DNA of 64,000 bases. Source: an uncultured Lewinella sp. GTDB lineage: Bacteria; Bacteroidota; Bacteroidia; Chitinophagales; Saprospiraceae. Shown here piece after piece: positions 8,999 through 18,800 of the stretch (position 1 is the stretch's first letter; each line of letters opens with the position of its first letter). The stretch lies in contig CAJXOS010000004.1 of assembly GCA_913057725.1 (NCBI GenBank), positions 1 through 64,000 of the forward strand, written 5' to 3'. The notes beneath the pieces are model-generated. The model was not told the origin of the DNA. It saw nothing but the letters and a program-made list of their open reading frames with translations, and ran no database searches. The translations under genes were made by a program, and so were the position numbers.

Positions 8999-10993
8999 GT
9001 GCAGCAATACATCAAATTTGATCTAATTAACTCCTACAGCAATAACCGCCTGCTATATACCGAACAAATTGCGCTCCATAACGAGTTGGCATCCCGATTA
9101 AAGTTAGAGATCAAGAACGTTAGTGACAAGGACATTACACTTAAGCAAATCAATGGCACTCCCGATAAAGAAAACCATCACTTTCGCTTGTTCTTTCCTG
9201 CCAACATTCTCTCTAAGTATAGTTTCAATCACTATAAAGCTGCTGCTTCAGATTCACTTACAACTAGTATTCTACAAAAAGGCCTAATGCCTAACACCTA
9301 TCAACTCTTTTTAATCTGCAAACAATCAGAGTGGAAGGCCGGAGGCATCTTAACAATCAATTTAGATAACTTTTTAGCTGCTGATCAAAATTCAACAACT
9401 AATAGAATGGTACACCTTGAAGGTTGTAACCTCCAAAACGCTGATCAACCTATCAGTAACGATGCGTTAAAAGTAACAAGCGAATTAACGATCAAGAACA
9501 ACCTCATCAATCGTCTTTTACCACTTCACTTTACATTCGAGGATCACGATACCGTATTGAATAACGATGCCATTGGAAGTGACCTCACGCTACTTGCGAT
9601 CAACATGGCTACGGTAGCCGACAAGTCGTTAGCGGACGCCGAGAATATTGTTTTCACCACCGATAGCCGAGTATCTGTTTCTTTTGACATAGAGCTCTCC
9701 AATAACAGTAGGCCCTCCGCACTTGCCAAAGAAGGAAGCGTCAGCGATACGCATGTTACATTCCCGGATGGATGGGTCCAAGATTCAGAGAGCGTTATTG
9801 ACGCCACTGGGAAAATAGGCTGGACCTTCAAACCTTCCGAAAAAACAACACTGACGAGCCTCAGCAAATTAGTGGTTCAGATAACGGGAATCAAAACAGA
9901 TCTGCCAGCTGGCTATGCTAGTATCTACTTTAGCTACCAAGATGTTCCCAACTACGGAAGTGGCCAATTTGCTATTCCGGTGCTCAAGACCCCTCTTATT
10001 ACCCGAGGTCATCAGGTAGGTATTGGACTGAAGCCCAGCACCACCTTAGACATTGGTGGAAAAGGAACCGATAACATCGAGCTAACAGTCAATGGGCGTA
10101 TCATGTCCAAGGGCACCTCCGGCGGTATGTGGCTCGACGCGGATCGGCGCACTTTCATTGGTAGTAATGGTGATAATGGGATCAGACTCTATCTTGATAA
10201 TGACGATTGCCTCACAGTAGACAAGTCTGGAAATACTACCATTGCTCGACAACTCACCGTCGATGGCGAAAGCACCTTGAATAAAAGTCTAGTTGTAAAG
10301 GAAAACCTAACCGTAGACAAGAATCTAAGTGTAGAGGAAAACGTAACGATAAACGGCAAGTTAGCGATAGGTGACAGTGGAGACGACACCATAGAGCTGA
10401 CTGTTGATGGCCGCCTTATGAGCAAAGGCAAATCACCAGGAATGTGGTTTGGTGAAGACAAAAGTATGTTCATAGGTGCTTATGACAACACGACACTTGC
10501 CTTATGGAATAATAATGCCTTTCGGATGACCATCCAAAATAATGGCAACATCAACATGAGTAATGATCTTAGCGTAGCAGGTAAGCTGACCACCAACTCT
10601 GATCTAACATTTAATGGGCGACTCCTCCATCAAAACAAGGCTCCCATTGAAGCTCAAAGTTTTGTCCTCAAACTCGGGGAAGGAATACAATACGCGAAAC
10701 ATGAAGATAAGCCTAAGCAACTCCGGTATTCTGTTGGATCAGTGTGCGCAACTACTAACCGCCATGCGTCAGACTATGTAGGCATTGTTGCAGGATACAA
10801 TATTCTCAACTGGGATGTGTATGAGCACAATCGATCTGCATTTTCTATTCGCATAGCACCAGACACTGTAGGCAATGGTATACTGTGGGTCTTTGTAGAT
10901 CTGCCTGTGGACCAATGGAATGTTAAGCCCTTAACACAAATAACGGTTGATTGTGTCTTCATTAATAAAGCCCTGGTACAGAGCTTCAGCTAA
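8999..10993 (+). CDS. fibre-like protein 1 of the cluster
   Basis: A 664-residue protein. The frame is open back to 8831, but alignment of its N-terminus (QQYIKFDLINSYSNNRLLYTE) with the next gene (MQYFSFELINTYSNTSTLYTE) places the start at the GTG at 8999. This also removes a 113-bp overlap. Order of parts: two beta-sandwich-like regions (about 1-330), 'VPNYGSGQFAIPVLKTPLI', then stem repeats of the type 'VNGRIMSKG..GGMW' (twice) with alternating 'LTVDKNLSVEENVTING' strands, as in trimeric phage tail-fibre shafts. A C-terminal head of about 115 residues contains SDYVGIVAGYNILNWDVYE. No signal peptide. The role is inferred to be structural or receptor-binding. Confidence 0.8.
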   Translation: MQQYIKFDLINSYSNNRLLYTEQIALHNELASRLKLEIKNVSDKDITLKQINGTPDKENHHFRLFFPANILSKYSFNHYKAAASDSLTTSILQKGLMPNTYQLFLICKQSEWKAGGILTINLDNFLAADQNSTTNRMVHLEGCNLQNADQPISNDALKVTSELTIKNNLINRLLPLHFTFEDHDTVLNNDAIGSDLTLLAINMATVADKSLADAENIVFTTDSRVSVSFDIELSNNSRPSALAKEGSVSDTHVTFPDGWVQDSESVIDATGKIGWTFKPSEKTTLTSLSKLVVQITGIKTDLPAGYASIYFSYQDVPNYGSGQFAIPVLKTPLITRGHQVGIGLKPSTTLDIGGKGTDNIELTVNGRIMSKGTSGGMWLDADRRTFIGSNGDNGIRLYLDNDDCLTVDKSGNTTIARQLTVDGESTLNKSLVVKENLTVDKNLSVEENVTINGKLAIGDSGDDTIELTVDGRLMSKGKSPGMWFGEDKSMFIGAYDNTTLALWNNNAFRMTIQNNGNINMSNDLSVAGKLTTNSDLTFNGRLLHQNKAPIEAQSFVLKLGEGIQYAKHEDKPKQLRYSVGSVCATTNRHASDYVGIVAGYNILNWDVYEHNRSAFSIRIAPDTVGNGILWVFVDLPVDQWNVKPLTQITVDCVFINKALVQSFS

Positions 10994-11158
10994 ACAGTAG
11001 CCAATTGATTGACTACTTGTCTTTGAGCATGTCATTCTCTTAACATGGCAAGGCCATCAACCTGCAATTAGTGAAGAGCAGCTCGGAGTTGTGATCGGCT
11101 GACCATTCGATGAAATACTTCTCCGCTGCTCCGTCAAAAAACAAAAACACAGAAAAAC

Positions 11159-13291
11159 ATGCAATATTTTAGTTTTGAACTGATCAATACCTATAGCAAT
11201 ACCTCCACCCTTTACACCGAAAAGGTGGCTTTAAATGATCAGAGAGCTCAAACGCTAACACTGAGAATAAGTAACATTGGCGATACTGATATACATCTTA
11301 GTAATCTTGCAGGAGATCCAAATAAGGATAATTATCACTTCAAGCTCTTCTTCCCAGGCAATGTACTTTCCGATAGTACGGCTAAAACTAACCTAGATCC
11401 AGTGGAGAAAGGGAGCAGCGTTCGAATAAGTAAGGCAGAACAGGGTGTAATACCAAACTCCTATACTTTTTACATCATTTGCCCGGATACGGTTCTTAAG
11501 CAGAATACTAGCTTAAACATTGAATTGCAGCATTTCATGGCAAGTGACCGTCCTTCTTCTGGATATTCTGACATTACCCTTGATGGGGTGAACTTCAAGG
11601 ATAAAAAAGGGAACAACATACCTGACGAAGCCTTAAAAACGTCCTTTAGGATTTCTGTAGAGAATCGTCTGATCAACAGGCAGCTTCCATTACAGTTCTC
11701 CTTTCGCGACCACAATCTAATCCTCAATGAGGACAATGCCTCCAATTCGCTTGAGTTGGTGGCTGTGAATATGACGATTCCTGAACCGGGTGCACCCTCA
11801 TCTGAAAGCGACCTTGTCTTTGCCAAGGACAGCACCATTAGTATCGGTTTTGATGTACAACTTGCCAACGAAAGTAAAAGCTGGGCAATGGGAACAGAGA
11901 GCGAGGTGAAAAACTACACGGTTTCTCTACCTAAAGGCTGGACACAGTTGAGAAGTGAGTCTGGTGCCGGTAAGTACTTCTGGACGTTTAGCCCAGACCC
12001 AGGAACCACCTTCAAATTACATAGTTTAGCGGAGCTGCTTGTCACTATCCAGGGAATCAAAACTAGTCTTGCTTCTGGGTATACCAATCTGTACTTCCAG
12101 TTTAGAGATGTGCCAAATTACGGTAGCGGTGAATTTTTGGTACCCGTGCTTAAGACTCCGCTTGTCACGAAAGGAAGTATGGTGGGTGTGGGAGTGCTGC
12201 CAAAGGCAACTTTGGAAGTAGGCACAAGGAATGATATAGACCATAAAGGTGTGCCACTGATTGTAAATGGTCGGATACAATCGAGTGGAGATGCCGGTGG
12301 TCTGTGGGTAGATAGCGACTGTACAAAATTTGTAGGCGCTAACGGTCCGAGCGAAATTGGCCTATGGGCAGGTGGCTTCCGGCTCACAGCCGATACGAAT
12401 GGAAAAGTACGGATACCGGGCACTCTAGAGGTAGATAACCAGGTAAATGTAGGTGGTGAACTTACTATAGCAGGAGCCGCCACGGTAAGAGGAAAACTTG
12501 AAGTTACTGGAAATAACCATATCAGTGGTGCGCTGTCGGTCGACAATAGCATTAACGTCAAGAATGGTCAACTAAGGTTCCTCGACGCAACGGGTAAACC
12601 TTATCCTGATAATTGGATAGGGGTCATGCCTATTCCAAATCAGGGGCCAAATTGGTTGCATATTGGTGGAGTTACAGGAACAGACAATCAACGTAGAATT
12701 GCCTTGGAGGCTAATATTGTCACTACACCGAACAAGATTGGGATTGGCACCACCGAGCCAAATATGAGCTTATCAATAGCGGGCAGAGGTAATGGAATCG
12801 AGTTAGGTGCGGAAGTCAAAGACAAACAGGTTGATGCTGGAAGAATCATCTACAAGAAATATTCAGACAGCCTTGATATAATCGGAGCCGGGGAAGAAGG
12901 CAAAAACAACCGAAGCATCAAGATGTGGGCGGAAGGCGGCACTAATTTTACCGGTCCGATTACAGTTGGTAATTATCAAGCACTGATCTATTGGCATCAA
13001 TTTCCTGCCTCTATAGAAGGCATCAACGACACTAAAGTGCCAACAAGTGAGTATATCGCATTCATAGGGGGGTATTACGCCAACAACTATGATGTCCAAG
13101 AATTGAAGAGCCACGACTGGTACTTCCGAATGGAAAAGTATACTGCTCCTGCTGTTCCTCCGAAAACCACCACAATTGAAACCTGGCGTATAGACTTAAA
13201 CCTGCCCGATGACAATTCCTATCACCCTAATTGGATGGTGAACGTACTGTTCATTAGCAAAAAAATTGCCAAGACGGAGCTTCCTTATTAA
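11159..13291 (+). CDS. fibre-like protein 2, paralogue of fibre-like protein 1
   Basis: A 710-residue protein that starts at an ATG and is collinear with the previous gene: the same N-terminal block (FELINTYSN), the same 'VPNYGSGEFLVPVLKTPLV' junction, a 'VNGRIQSSGDAGGLW' shaft unit and repeated '...GELTIAGAATVRGKLEVTG' strands. It also carries a 'KIGIGTTEPNMSLSI' motif typical of tail-fibre-like proteins. The C-terminal head aligns with its sister (SEYIAFIGGYYANNYDVQE versus SDYVGIVAGYNILNWDVYE) and both end in a 'V.VLFI.K' strand. The shafts are diverged more than the ends, as expected for fibres under selection for target range. No export signal. The 165 bp upstream holds no gene. Confidence 0.8.
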   Translation: MQYFSFELINTYSNTSTLYTEKVALNDQRAQTLTLRISNIGDTDIHLSNLAGDPNKDNYHFKLFFPGNVLSDSTAKTNLDPVEKGSSVRISKAEQGVIPNSYTFYIICPDTVLKQNTSLNIELQHFMASDRPSSGYSDITLDGVNFKDKKGNNIPDEALKTSFRISVENRLINRQLPLQFSFRDHNLILNEDNASNSLELVAVNMTIPEPGAPSSESDLVFAKDSTISIGFDVQLANESKSWAMGTESEVKNYTVSLPKGWTQLRSESGAGKYFWTFSPDPGTTFKLHSLAELLVTIQGIKTSLASGYTNLYFQFRDVPNYGSGEFLVPVLKTPLVTKGSMVGVGVLPKATLEVGTRNDIDHKGVPLIVNGRIQSSGDAGGLWVDSDCTKFVGANGPSEIGLWAGGFRLTADTNGKVRIPGTLEVDNQVNVGGELTIAGAATVRGKLEVTGNNHISGALSVDNSINVKNGQLRFLDATGKPYPDNWIGVMPIPNQGPNWLHIGGVTGTDNQRRIALEANIVTTPNKIGIGTTEPNMSLSIAGRGNGIELGAEVKDKQVDAGRIIYKKYSDSLDIIGAGEEGKNNRSIKMWAEGGTNFTGPITVGNYQALIYWHQFPASIEGINDTKVPTSEYIAFIGGYYANNYDVQELKSHDWYFRMEKYTAPAVPPKTTTIETWRIDLNLPDDNSYHPNWMVNVLFISKKIAKTELPY

Positions 13292-13331
13292 GAAACTTAT
13301 TCTTGGAAGCCCCAACCTAAAGTAATTTCCT

Positions 13332-13560
13332 ATGCAATACTTTACGCTAAACATCAGCAATGATTACCGAGAGAATTCAGGCTTCAGATTACCGTCTGAA
13401 TACTGGAAGGACTATCCGAATAAAAGCAGACAAGGGAAGGTGGTTTATGCATATGAACATACCATCAGTGCAGGAACCTCACCCTCGAGTAGTAGATGTC
13501 TTGTTCATTCACAAATGGCTCTTTCCTGATCCTGAACAGGAGACCAGGAAGGAGTCAAAC
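13332..13560 (+). pseudogene. remnant of a third fibre-like gene
   Basis: Position 13332 starts a frame MQYFTLNISND, matching the first residues of both fibre genes. After roughly ten codons homology stops. From about 13384, in the +1 frame, the sequence reads 'TIRIKADKGRWFMHMNI' and 'VVDVLFIHKWLF', which match the extreme C-terminus of the fibres ('FSIRIAPD...', 'TVDCVFINKALV', 'MVNVLFISKKIA'). About 600 internal codons are therefore missing and the two ends are out of frame. This is best read as an internal deletion of a third tandem copy. Either reading frame could still be translated as a short peptide, but neither makes a sensible protein. Confidence 0.75.
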
Positions 13561-13592
13561 AACCGATTAAGCAACCGATATTCTCCATTTCT

Positions 13593-15869
13593 ATGCCCAA
13601 CCCATCCACTCGTAGTACGCAACAAATTCAGGGAGGCCTCATAGGTGCAGTCCGAACACTGAAGGATGAACGTGCCGTTGTTCCTGCTCGTTTTGCGCCC
13701 TATACGCCAGAGGAATTGTACCAGCGATTCCTGGTCGTGATGCCCGACCATAAGGGTAACCTCAGCAGCACCATTGGTGAATACGGCAGGGAACTGGCCG
13801 TTGATCTATCCTTCGATTTTGGCGACCTCATTTTACCTGGCTTCACCAGTCTTGATGTGAAAGTAGGCGCCAAGGGTGAATTACTTAGTGTTGCTTTGAT
13901 GATTATTCATCGCAATGCCCCTAAAATACTAGCGGGTAGTTCTTCGAAAAGTCCTACTCGTTGGCAGGGGGGTAAACCCGTCTGTTTTCTGAGTATGAGT
14001 GGCAAGCGGCAAGTCCTGACCCTCAGTTTAGATGGCAACTTTGATATTGGTAATAGCTTTACCAGCGGAGCCGCTACGGGTACTAATCCAGAGTCGATTG
14101 GCTTGGCTATGACCCTTTCTGCTGAGGCCAATCTAAAAGCGGGTGTAGCACTCAAAGGGCAACTCATGCACTTGCGTGACAAAGCTCCCGGCTGGTATGT
14201 CAATGGTAATGATGCCGGCTTGCAAGCCGATTTCAAAACGGTACTTGGTGCCGCCAGCAAAAAGGCGCTTAAACAGGAGGTCGTATCATGGTTTGAGTAT
14301 ATTTTGGAGATGGTAGCACTACAATTGAACGAGCAAGGCTATACTGCCAAACTCCAAAGTGTGCAAACTGCTTTAAAGAAGTTGAACGGCGGCCTTGATT
14401 TGGCCGGACAACTACAAGCTATTGCTGCTGACGAAACCAAGTCAATGTTAGGTGACCTAATCCAGCAAGACCAGGCACTATCTACGCTAGAGCAAATCAT
14501 AGATATTGCGCAAAAAAAACTCGATGGAACAAAGACGCAAGAACTACTGAAGGATCTTGACAAACTCGAAACCCTTTACGAGGTTTATGCAAAAAGTTCC
14601 ACTATTGGTAAAATCCAACTCCAACAGATTAAGGAGCAAATTGCCTGGTACAAAGCTAGCCTTACTGCCGCTAAATCAGCAGAGCAAACAAAACGAATCA
14701 TACCAACAAAAAGCGGTGCCACTACGCTCAAAGCACCCTATCAGCAACTGAGTTTTCTATCGGTTTTTTCCTTTATTCCCAGTGCCAGTGGCTCGGCCAC
14801 TGCGGGAGCGGAAGCCAAACTCAATGCAGACGGCAGTATACAGGGAGAAGCCGTAGGGGCGAACGCCAAAATCGCAGCTTCTGTTGGGGTGCAAGCTGAG
14901 GGCCAAATGGGTTTTACCAGCTATCGCTATCAGTCTTTCGCTTTGTCTGATAAAGGCATCCCGCTGGTGAGTACACAAGATACACAACTGAGTTATCGAC
15001 AAGCCACGATTAATGCTACTGTCATTGGAGAGCTGGGAGCGGAGGTGACTGATTACGGTCTTGAAAAAGGTGCTAGTGCAGACGCCGGTAAGGAGTTTGT
15101 CTATAACATGCTGACGTATCGTTCTGTGCAGACTTTCTGGCAATATAATACACCTTTGATCACTGGTACGGATAAGACGGTGAGCCTACCAATGGAACAA
15201 GGCAGCGGACTGAGTTTTGGCGTATCCGTAAGTTTTGGAAAACTGGTAAGAATTGCTCGACAACTAGCAGGCAAAGACCCCGCCGTACCCAAAGACCAGC
15301 AATTACTGACCGACTTAGCCCGGCAACTACGAGTAAAATTAGCGGATCTAAAGGCTTTTATTACTGCTGCTAAAATCGAAGACGATGCCGATTCCGAGCT
15401 AACGGCTTATTCTGGTATCATACTGGAAGCCAACCATGCTTTCAAACTCACCACTACTACTACTACTACTGTGGATGTTAAACGAAAGTCCAATTCCTTC
15501 CTTACTAACAAAAAGCAGACTCAATACCGCTTGCCGGACATGCTAAGTAACAGCAACGTAAAGGCCGCCATTACTGCGCTGAAAACCCCAGAGACGCCGA
15601 CTGTCTCTACCTTAACTCCAACCTTAGCCTCCATCCGCCTTCGGGTACGCCTGGCGGATCATACCGCCAACGAAAACACCCTCTTCCAACTCGGCTTCAA
15701 GCTTGCTGCTGGCTTGAATATAAGTCTCAATAAAATTCAGCGTGTTGGCACAGAAAGTGTTTTGGATGTGTACACCCACTGGTTTGCACCTTACACTACC
15801 TACAACCGCAGTAATGCAACGGACGCCTACGAGCAAAGCGTACCCGCCGTAGCCCTTTTACACCAATAA
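13593..15869 (+). CDS. 758-aa coiled-coil protein of unknown function
   Basis: I do not recognise a named domain. The first 220 residues look beta-rich and globular. Residues about 230-370 are a long helical or coiled-coil stretch rich in Leu, Gln and Lys. A Gly/Ala-rich beta segment follows ('SASGSATAGAEAKLNADGS', about 390-450), then a further mixed domain. A run of seven threonines, encoded by ACC plus (ACT)6, lies near residue 622. There is no signal peptide or TM segment. It starts inside the tail of the remnant fibre frame and ends 24 bp before the next gene, so it is almost certainly cotranscribed with it. Confidence 0.8.
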   Translation: MPNPSTRSTQQIQGGLIGAVRTLKDERAVVPARFAPYTPEELYQRFLVVMPDHKGNLSSTIGEYGRELAVDLSFDFGDLILPGFTSLDVKVGAKGELLSVALMIIHRNAPKILAGSSSKSPTRWQGGKPVCFLSMSGKRQVLTLSLDGNFDIGNSFTSGAATGTNPESIGLAMTLSAEANLKAGVALKGQLMHLRDKAPGWYVNGNDAGLQADFKTVLGAASKKALKQEVVSWFEYILEMVALQLNEQGYTAKLQSVQTALKKLNGGLDLAGQLQAIAADETKSMLGDLIQQDQALSTLEQIIDIAQKKLDGTKTQELLKDLDKLETLYEVYAKSSTIGKIQLQQIKEQIAWYKASLTAAKSAEQTKRIIPTKSGATTLKAPYQQLSFLSVFSFIPSASGSATAGAEAKLNADGSIQGEAVGANAKIAASVGVQAEGQMGFTSYRYQSFALSDKGIPLVSTQDTQLSYRQATINATVIGELGAEVTDYGLEKGASADAGKEFVYNMLTYRSVQTFWQYNTPLITGTDKTVSLPMEQGSGLSFGVSVSFGKLVRIARQLAGKDPAVPKDQQLLTDLARQLRVKLADLKAFITAAKIEDDADSELTAYSGIILEANHAFKLTTTTTTTVDVKRKSNSFLTNKKQTQYRLPDMLSNSNVKAAITALKTPETPTVSTLTPTLASIRLRVRLADHTANENTLFQLGFKLAAGLNISLNKIQRVGTESVLDVYTHWFAPYTTYNRSNATDAYEQSVPAVALLHQ

Positions 15870-15893
15870 CCTTCATCCACTAGCTATCGTATC

Positions 15894-18800
15894 ATGGATC
15901 TGCAAACCTTAAAAACACAGCTTACAAGTGGCAATTTTTACCTACCACCTCCTGGTGTTTCCCTGGATGACCTCTCAAGTTTTCTAGGGTGGCTAGATCA
16001 AACCCTATTCGACAATAGTCTGGGTTTAGGCAGCTTAATACCAGCAGAAGTTATCGACCACAAAGTGGGTAAGCTCCGTATATCTACACTTAAATACCAA
16101 AAGAGGACGGCTACTAGCCCGAGGGTGTTAGGTTTTGGTTTGCAATGGGATAGCCCTCCGTCTTGGGAGCTTATACCCGGAGCGTTGGCTATAGAGGAAA
16201 TTGCCATTCAAGTGGAAATTACAGGGAGCAGCCCAGCTGCTACGCTCATGGGTACAATAGAAGTAGAAGGCATTACCCTCACGGCAAAGGCAAACCTGCC
16301 TAGCATGTACATTAAGGCGCAAATGCCACAGCCAGCGGCTGGTGAAGAAGCCCCCTCACCACAAAAGCTCTTTGAACGATTCCAGGTGGGTAATATCGAA
16401 GGAAAAAAAGGTGCGGGTGGCAAACAAATAGGACCAACATTAACAGATTTACTCTTATTAGCCGACCCTCCTGAACGAAGAATCGTTTTTCATTTGGGGA
16501 TAAAAGATATCGAAGTTGGGCCACTCGATGCTGCCTTTGAACTCCAACTCAACTACAATGGCAAGCCCAAAGGGCAGCTCACTGGCTCTTTTTGGAGTGA
16601 ATACGTTATTGAACGCAGTGACAAACCCAAAGAGCCCGTTAAAATTGCCGTCTACGCTGCGCATACTGCGCCCGAAAAAGGGTGGGATTTTGCTGGTGCC
16701 CTAAGTGTAGAGGATCTTCCCCTGGGGGAATTAATTGCCCACTTCGAAAAACAGTTTGGAGTACCAGATGCCATACCTAAATCCCTGGCCAACCTGGAAC
16801 TGAACATCAAAGTACTGCGGGTAGCATTCAATACAGCCACCAAAGACTTTACCTTCTCCTGCGATTTGGACTTTTTTGAGAAGAAACAAGGCAGCAGCAA
16901 GGAAAATGTGGAAATGATTATAGACATCGAGCTCAAAAGAGCCACTGATGATACCTATAGCAAACACGCCAGCGGGCAGATCATCTTTCACTTAGCAGGT
17001 GAAACACTGGAATTTGACCTGGTTTTCGACAGCAATTCCGACGCCACCTCCTTCCTGGCTATCTACAAAAACCTCTCGGGTGGTACAGTTGATATTGGGG
17101 AATTGGTCAAAACGATAGACAGTCATATCGACTTTCCGCTAAAAATCAGTTTGAAGGATGCCTTCTTCATGTATGAAGATATAAAGGGTGCTACCAATGG
17201 CACCAATGGAGGGACAGGCAATGCACAAACCAATGCGGGCTCGCACTATCTGTTTGGGCTCAATATGGGAGGTGGAATTAATATGGCTAATCTACCGCTG
17301 GTGGGCAAAATGTTCAAACCATCGGATACGCTTAAGCTCGACTTTCAGCCAATGGTAGCTTCCGGGCCCAATGCACCGTTCTTCAAAAAAGAACAATTAC
17401 AGACACTGGCGGGGCTGGTACCCGATGGTGGCATAAGCCTACCCGACACTGATATCACCACCAATGTAGAGTTATCCATCAATTTAGATGCCGGTGGCGC
17501 CAAATACAACTTCAACCTACCCATTGGCGTCAGCAAGAAGACAGGAGCTTTGCAAGACAAAGGTGAGGCCGTGGCCCTGCCAAATGCTGAAGCTAGCAAA
17601 CCCAGTCCAGCAGCAGGAACAGCAGCGGAAGCTCCTGTACCTATATCGCAAGGCCCCGATAAAGGCGGTGGCAACATTACCTGGTTTGATGTTCAGAAAA
17701 GCTTTGGCCCTGTCGTTTTCAATCGGTTAGGATTTAAATATGATAAAGGCGAAATATGGGTACTTATGGATGCTGCCTTGGTGGCAGGAGGGCTCACCCT
17801 TTCGCTAGATGGATTGGGATTAGGTACCAAACTGAGTGATATCGGTAAGAAATTGCCCGACTTTACACTCAACGGACTGGGAATCGACTTTAAGGAAGGT
17901 CCAGTGGAAATTGGTGGCAGTTTCTTACGAGAGTGGATACCAGCCGCGGGCAACCTTGACGGTTATTGGGAATATGATGGGATGGTTGTCATCAACTTGG
18001 AGGAGTTTAACATCTCAGCGCTGGGTTCCTATGCTCGGGTTAATGGTCATACCTCCTTATTTATTTATGGCTTATTGGAAATGCCATTAGGGGGACCACC
18101 ATTCTTCTTTGTTACAGGACTGGCAGCAGGGTTCGGCTACAACCGGAGCATATTAATGCCAGGTATCACGCAAGTGCAGAATTTTCCGCTGGTCGCTCAG
18201 GCTTGTTCAAATCTGCCTAAACCTGCTATGAACTCTGCTTCCTCTCGTGGGAGTTATCTGCAACAGGTCATGAATGGGCTTCGAAATTATCTTCCTCCAA
18301 AAATTGGAGAGTATTTCCTAGCCGTTGGAGTGAAGTTTACCACCTTTGAACTCATCGATTCATTTGCTTTGGTAGCGGTGAGTTTCGGCAAACATTTCGA
18401 AGTAGATGTCCTAGGACTTTCAACACTAGTGCTTCCTACTCCTGAAGAGGGTAACAGTGTAAGTCCATTAGCCGAAATACAGTTGGCTATTAAAGCTGTA
18501 TTTGACCCTGATGCTGGTTATCTGGAGGTTTTAGCACAGCTGACTAATAACTCGTTCCTACTATCGCGCAATTGTCATCTTACGGGGGGCTTCGCTTTTA
18601 TTGTCTGGTTTAAGGACCAAGCTAATGGTGCTAAATCCGGCGACTTTGTCCTAACACTTGGCGGTTATCATCCAAAGTATCGAGTACCTTCCTATTTTCC
18701 AAAGGTGCCACGTATTGGTTTCAATTGGCAAGTTATTCCCGACTTGCTGATCAAAGGCAGCTTCTATTTCGCTTTAGTACCGAACGCAGTAATGGCAGGT

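Noticed and set aside
13360-13644. 94-codon frame as a separate small gene
   Set aside because: Its first half matches only the extreme C-terminus of the fibre proteins and its tail runs into the next gene, so it is part of the fibre relic.
15453-15470. (ACT)6 trinucleotide run as a phase-variation switch
   Set aside because: Length changes by one unit would stay in frame and only alter a threonine run, so it cannot switch the gene off.
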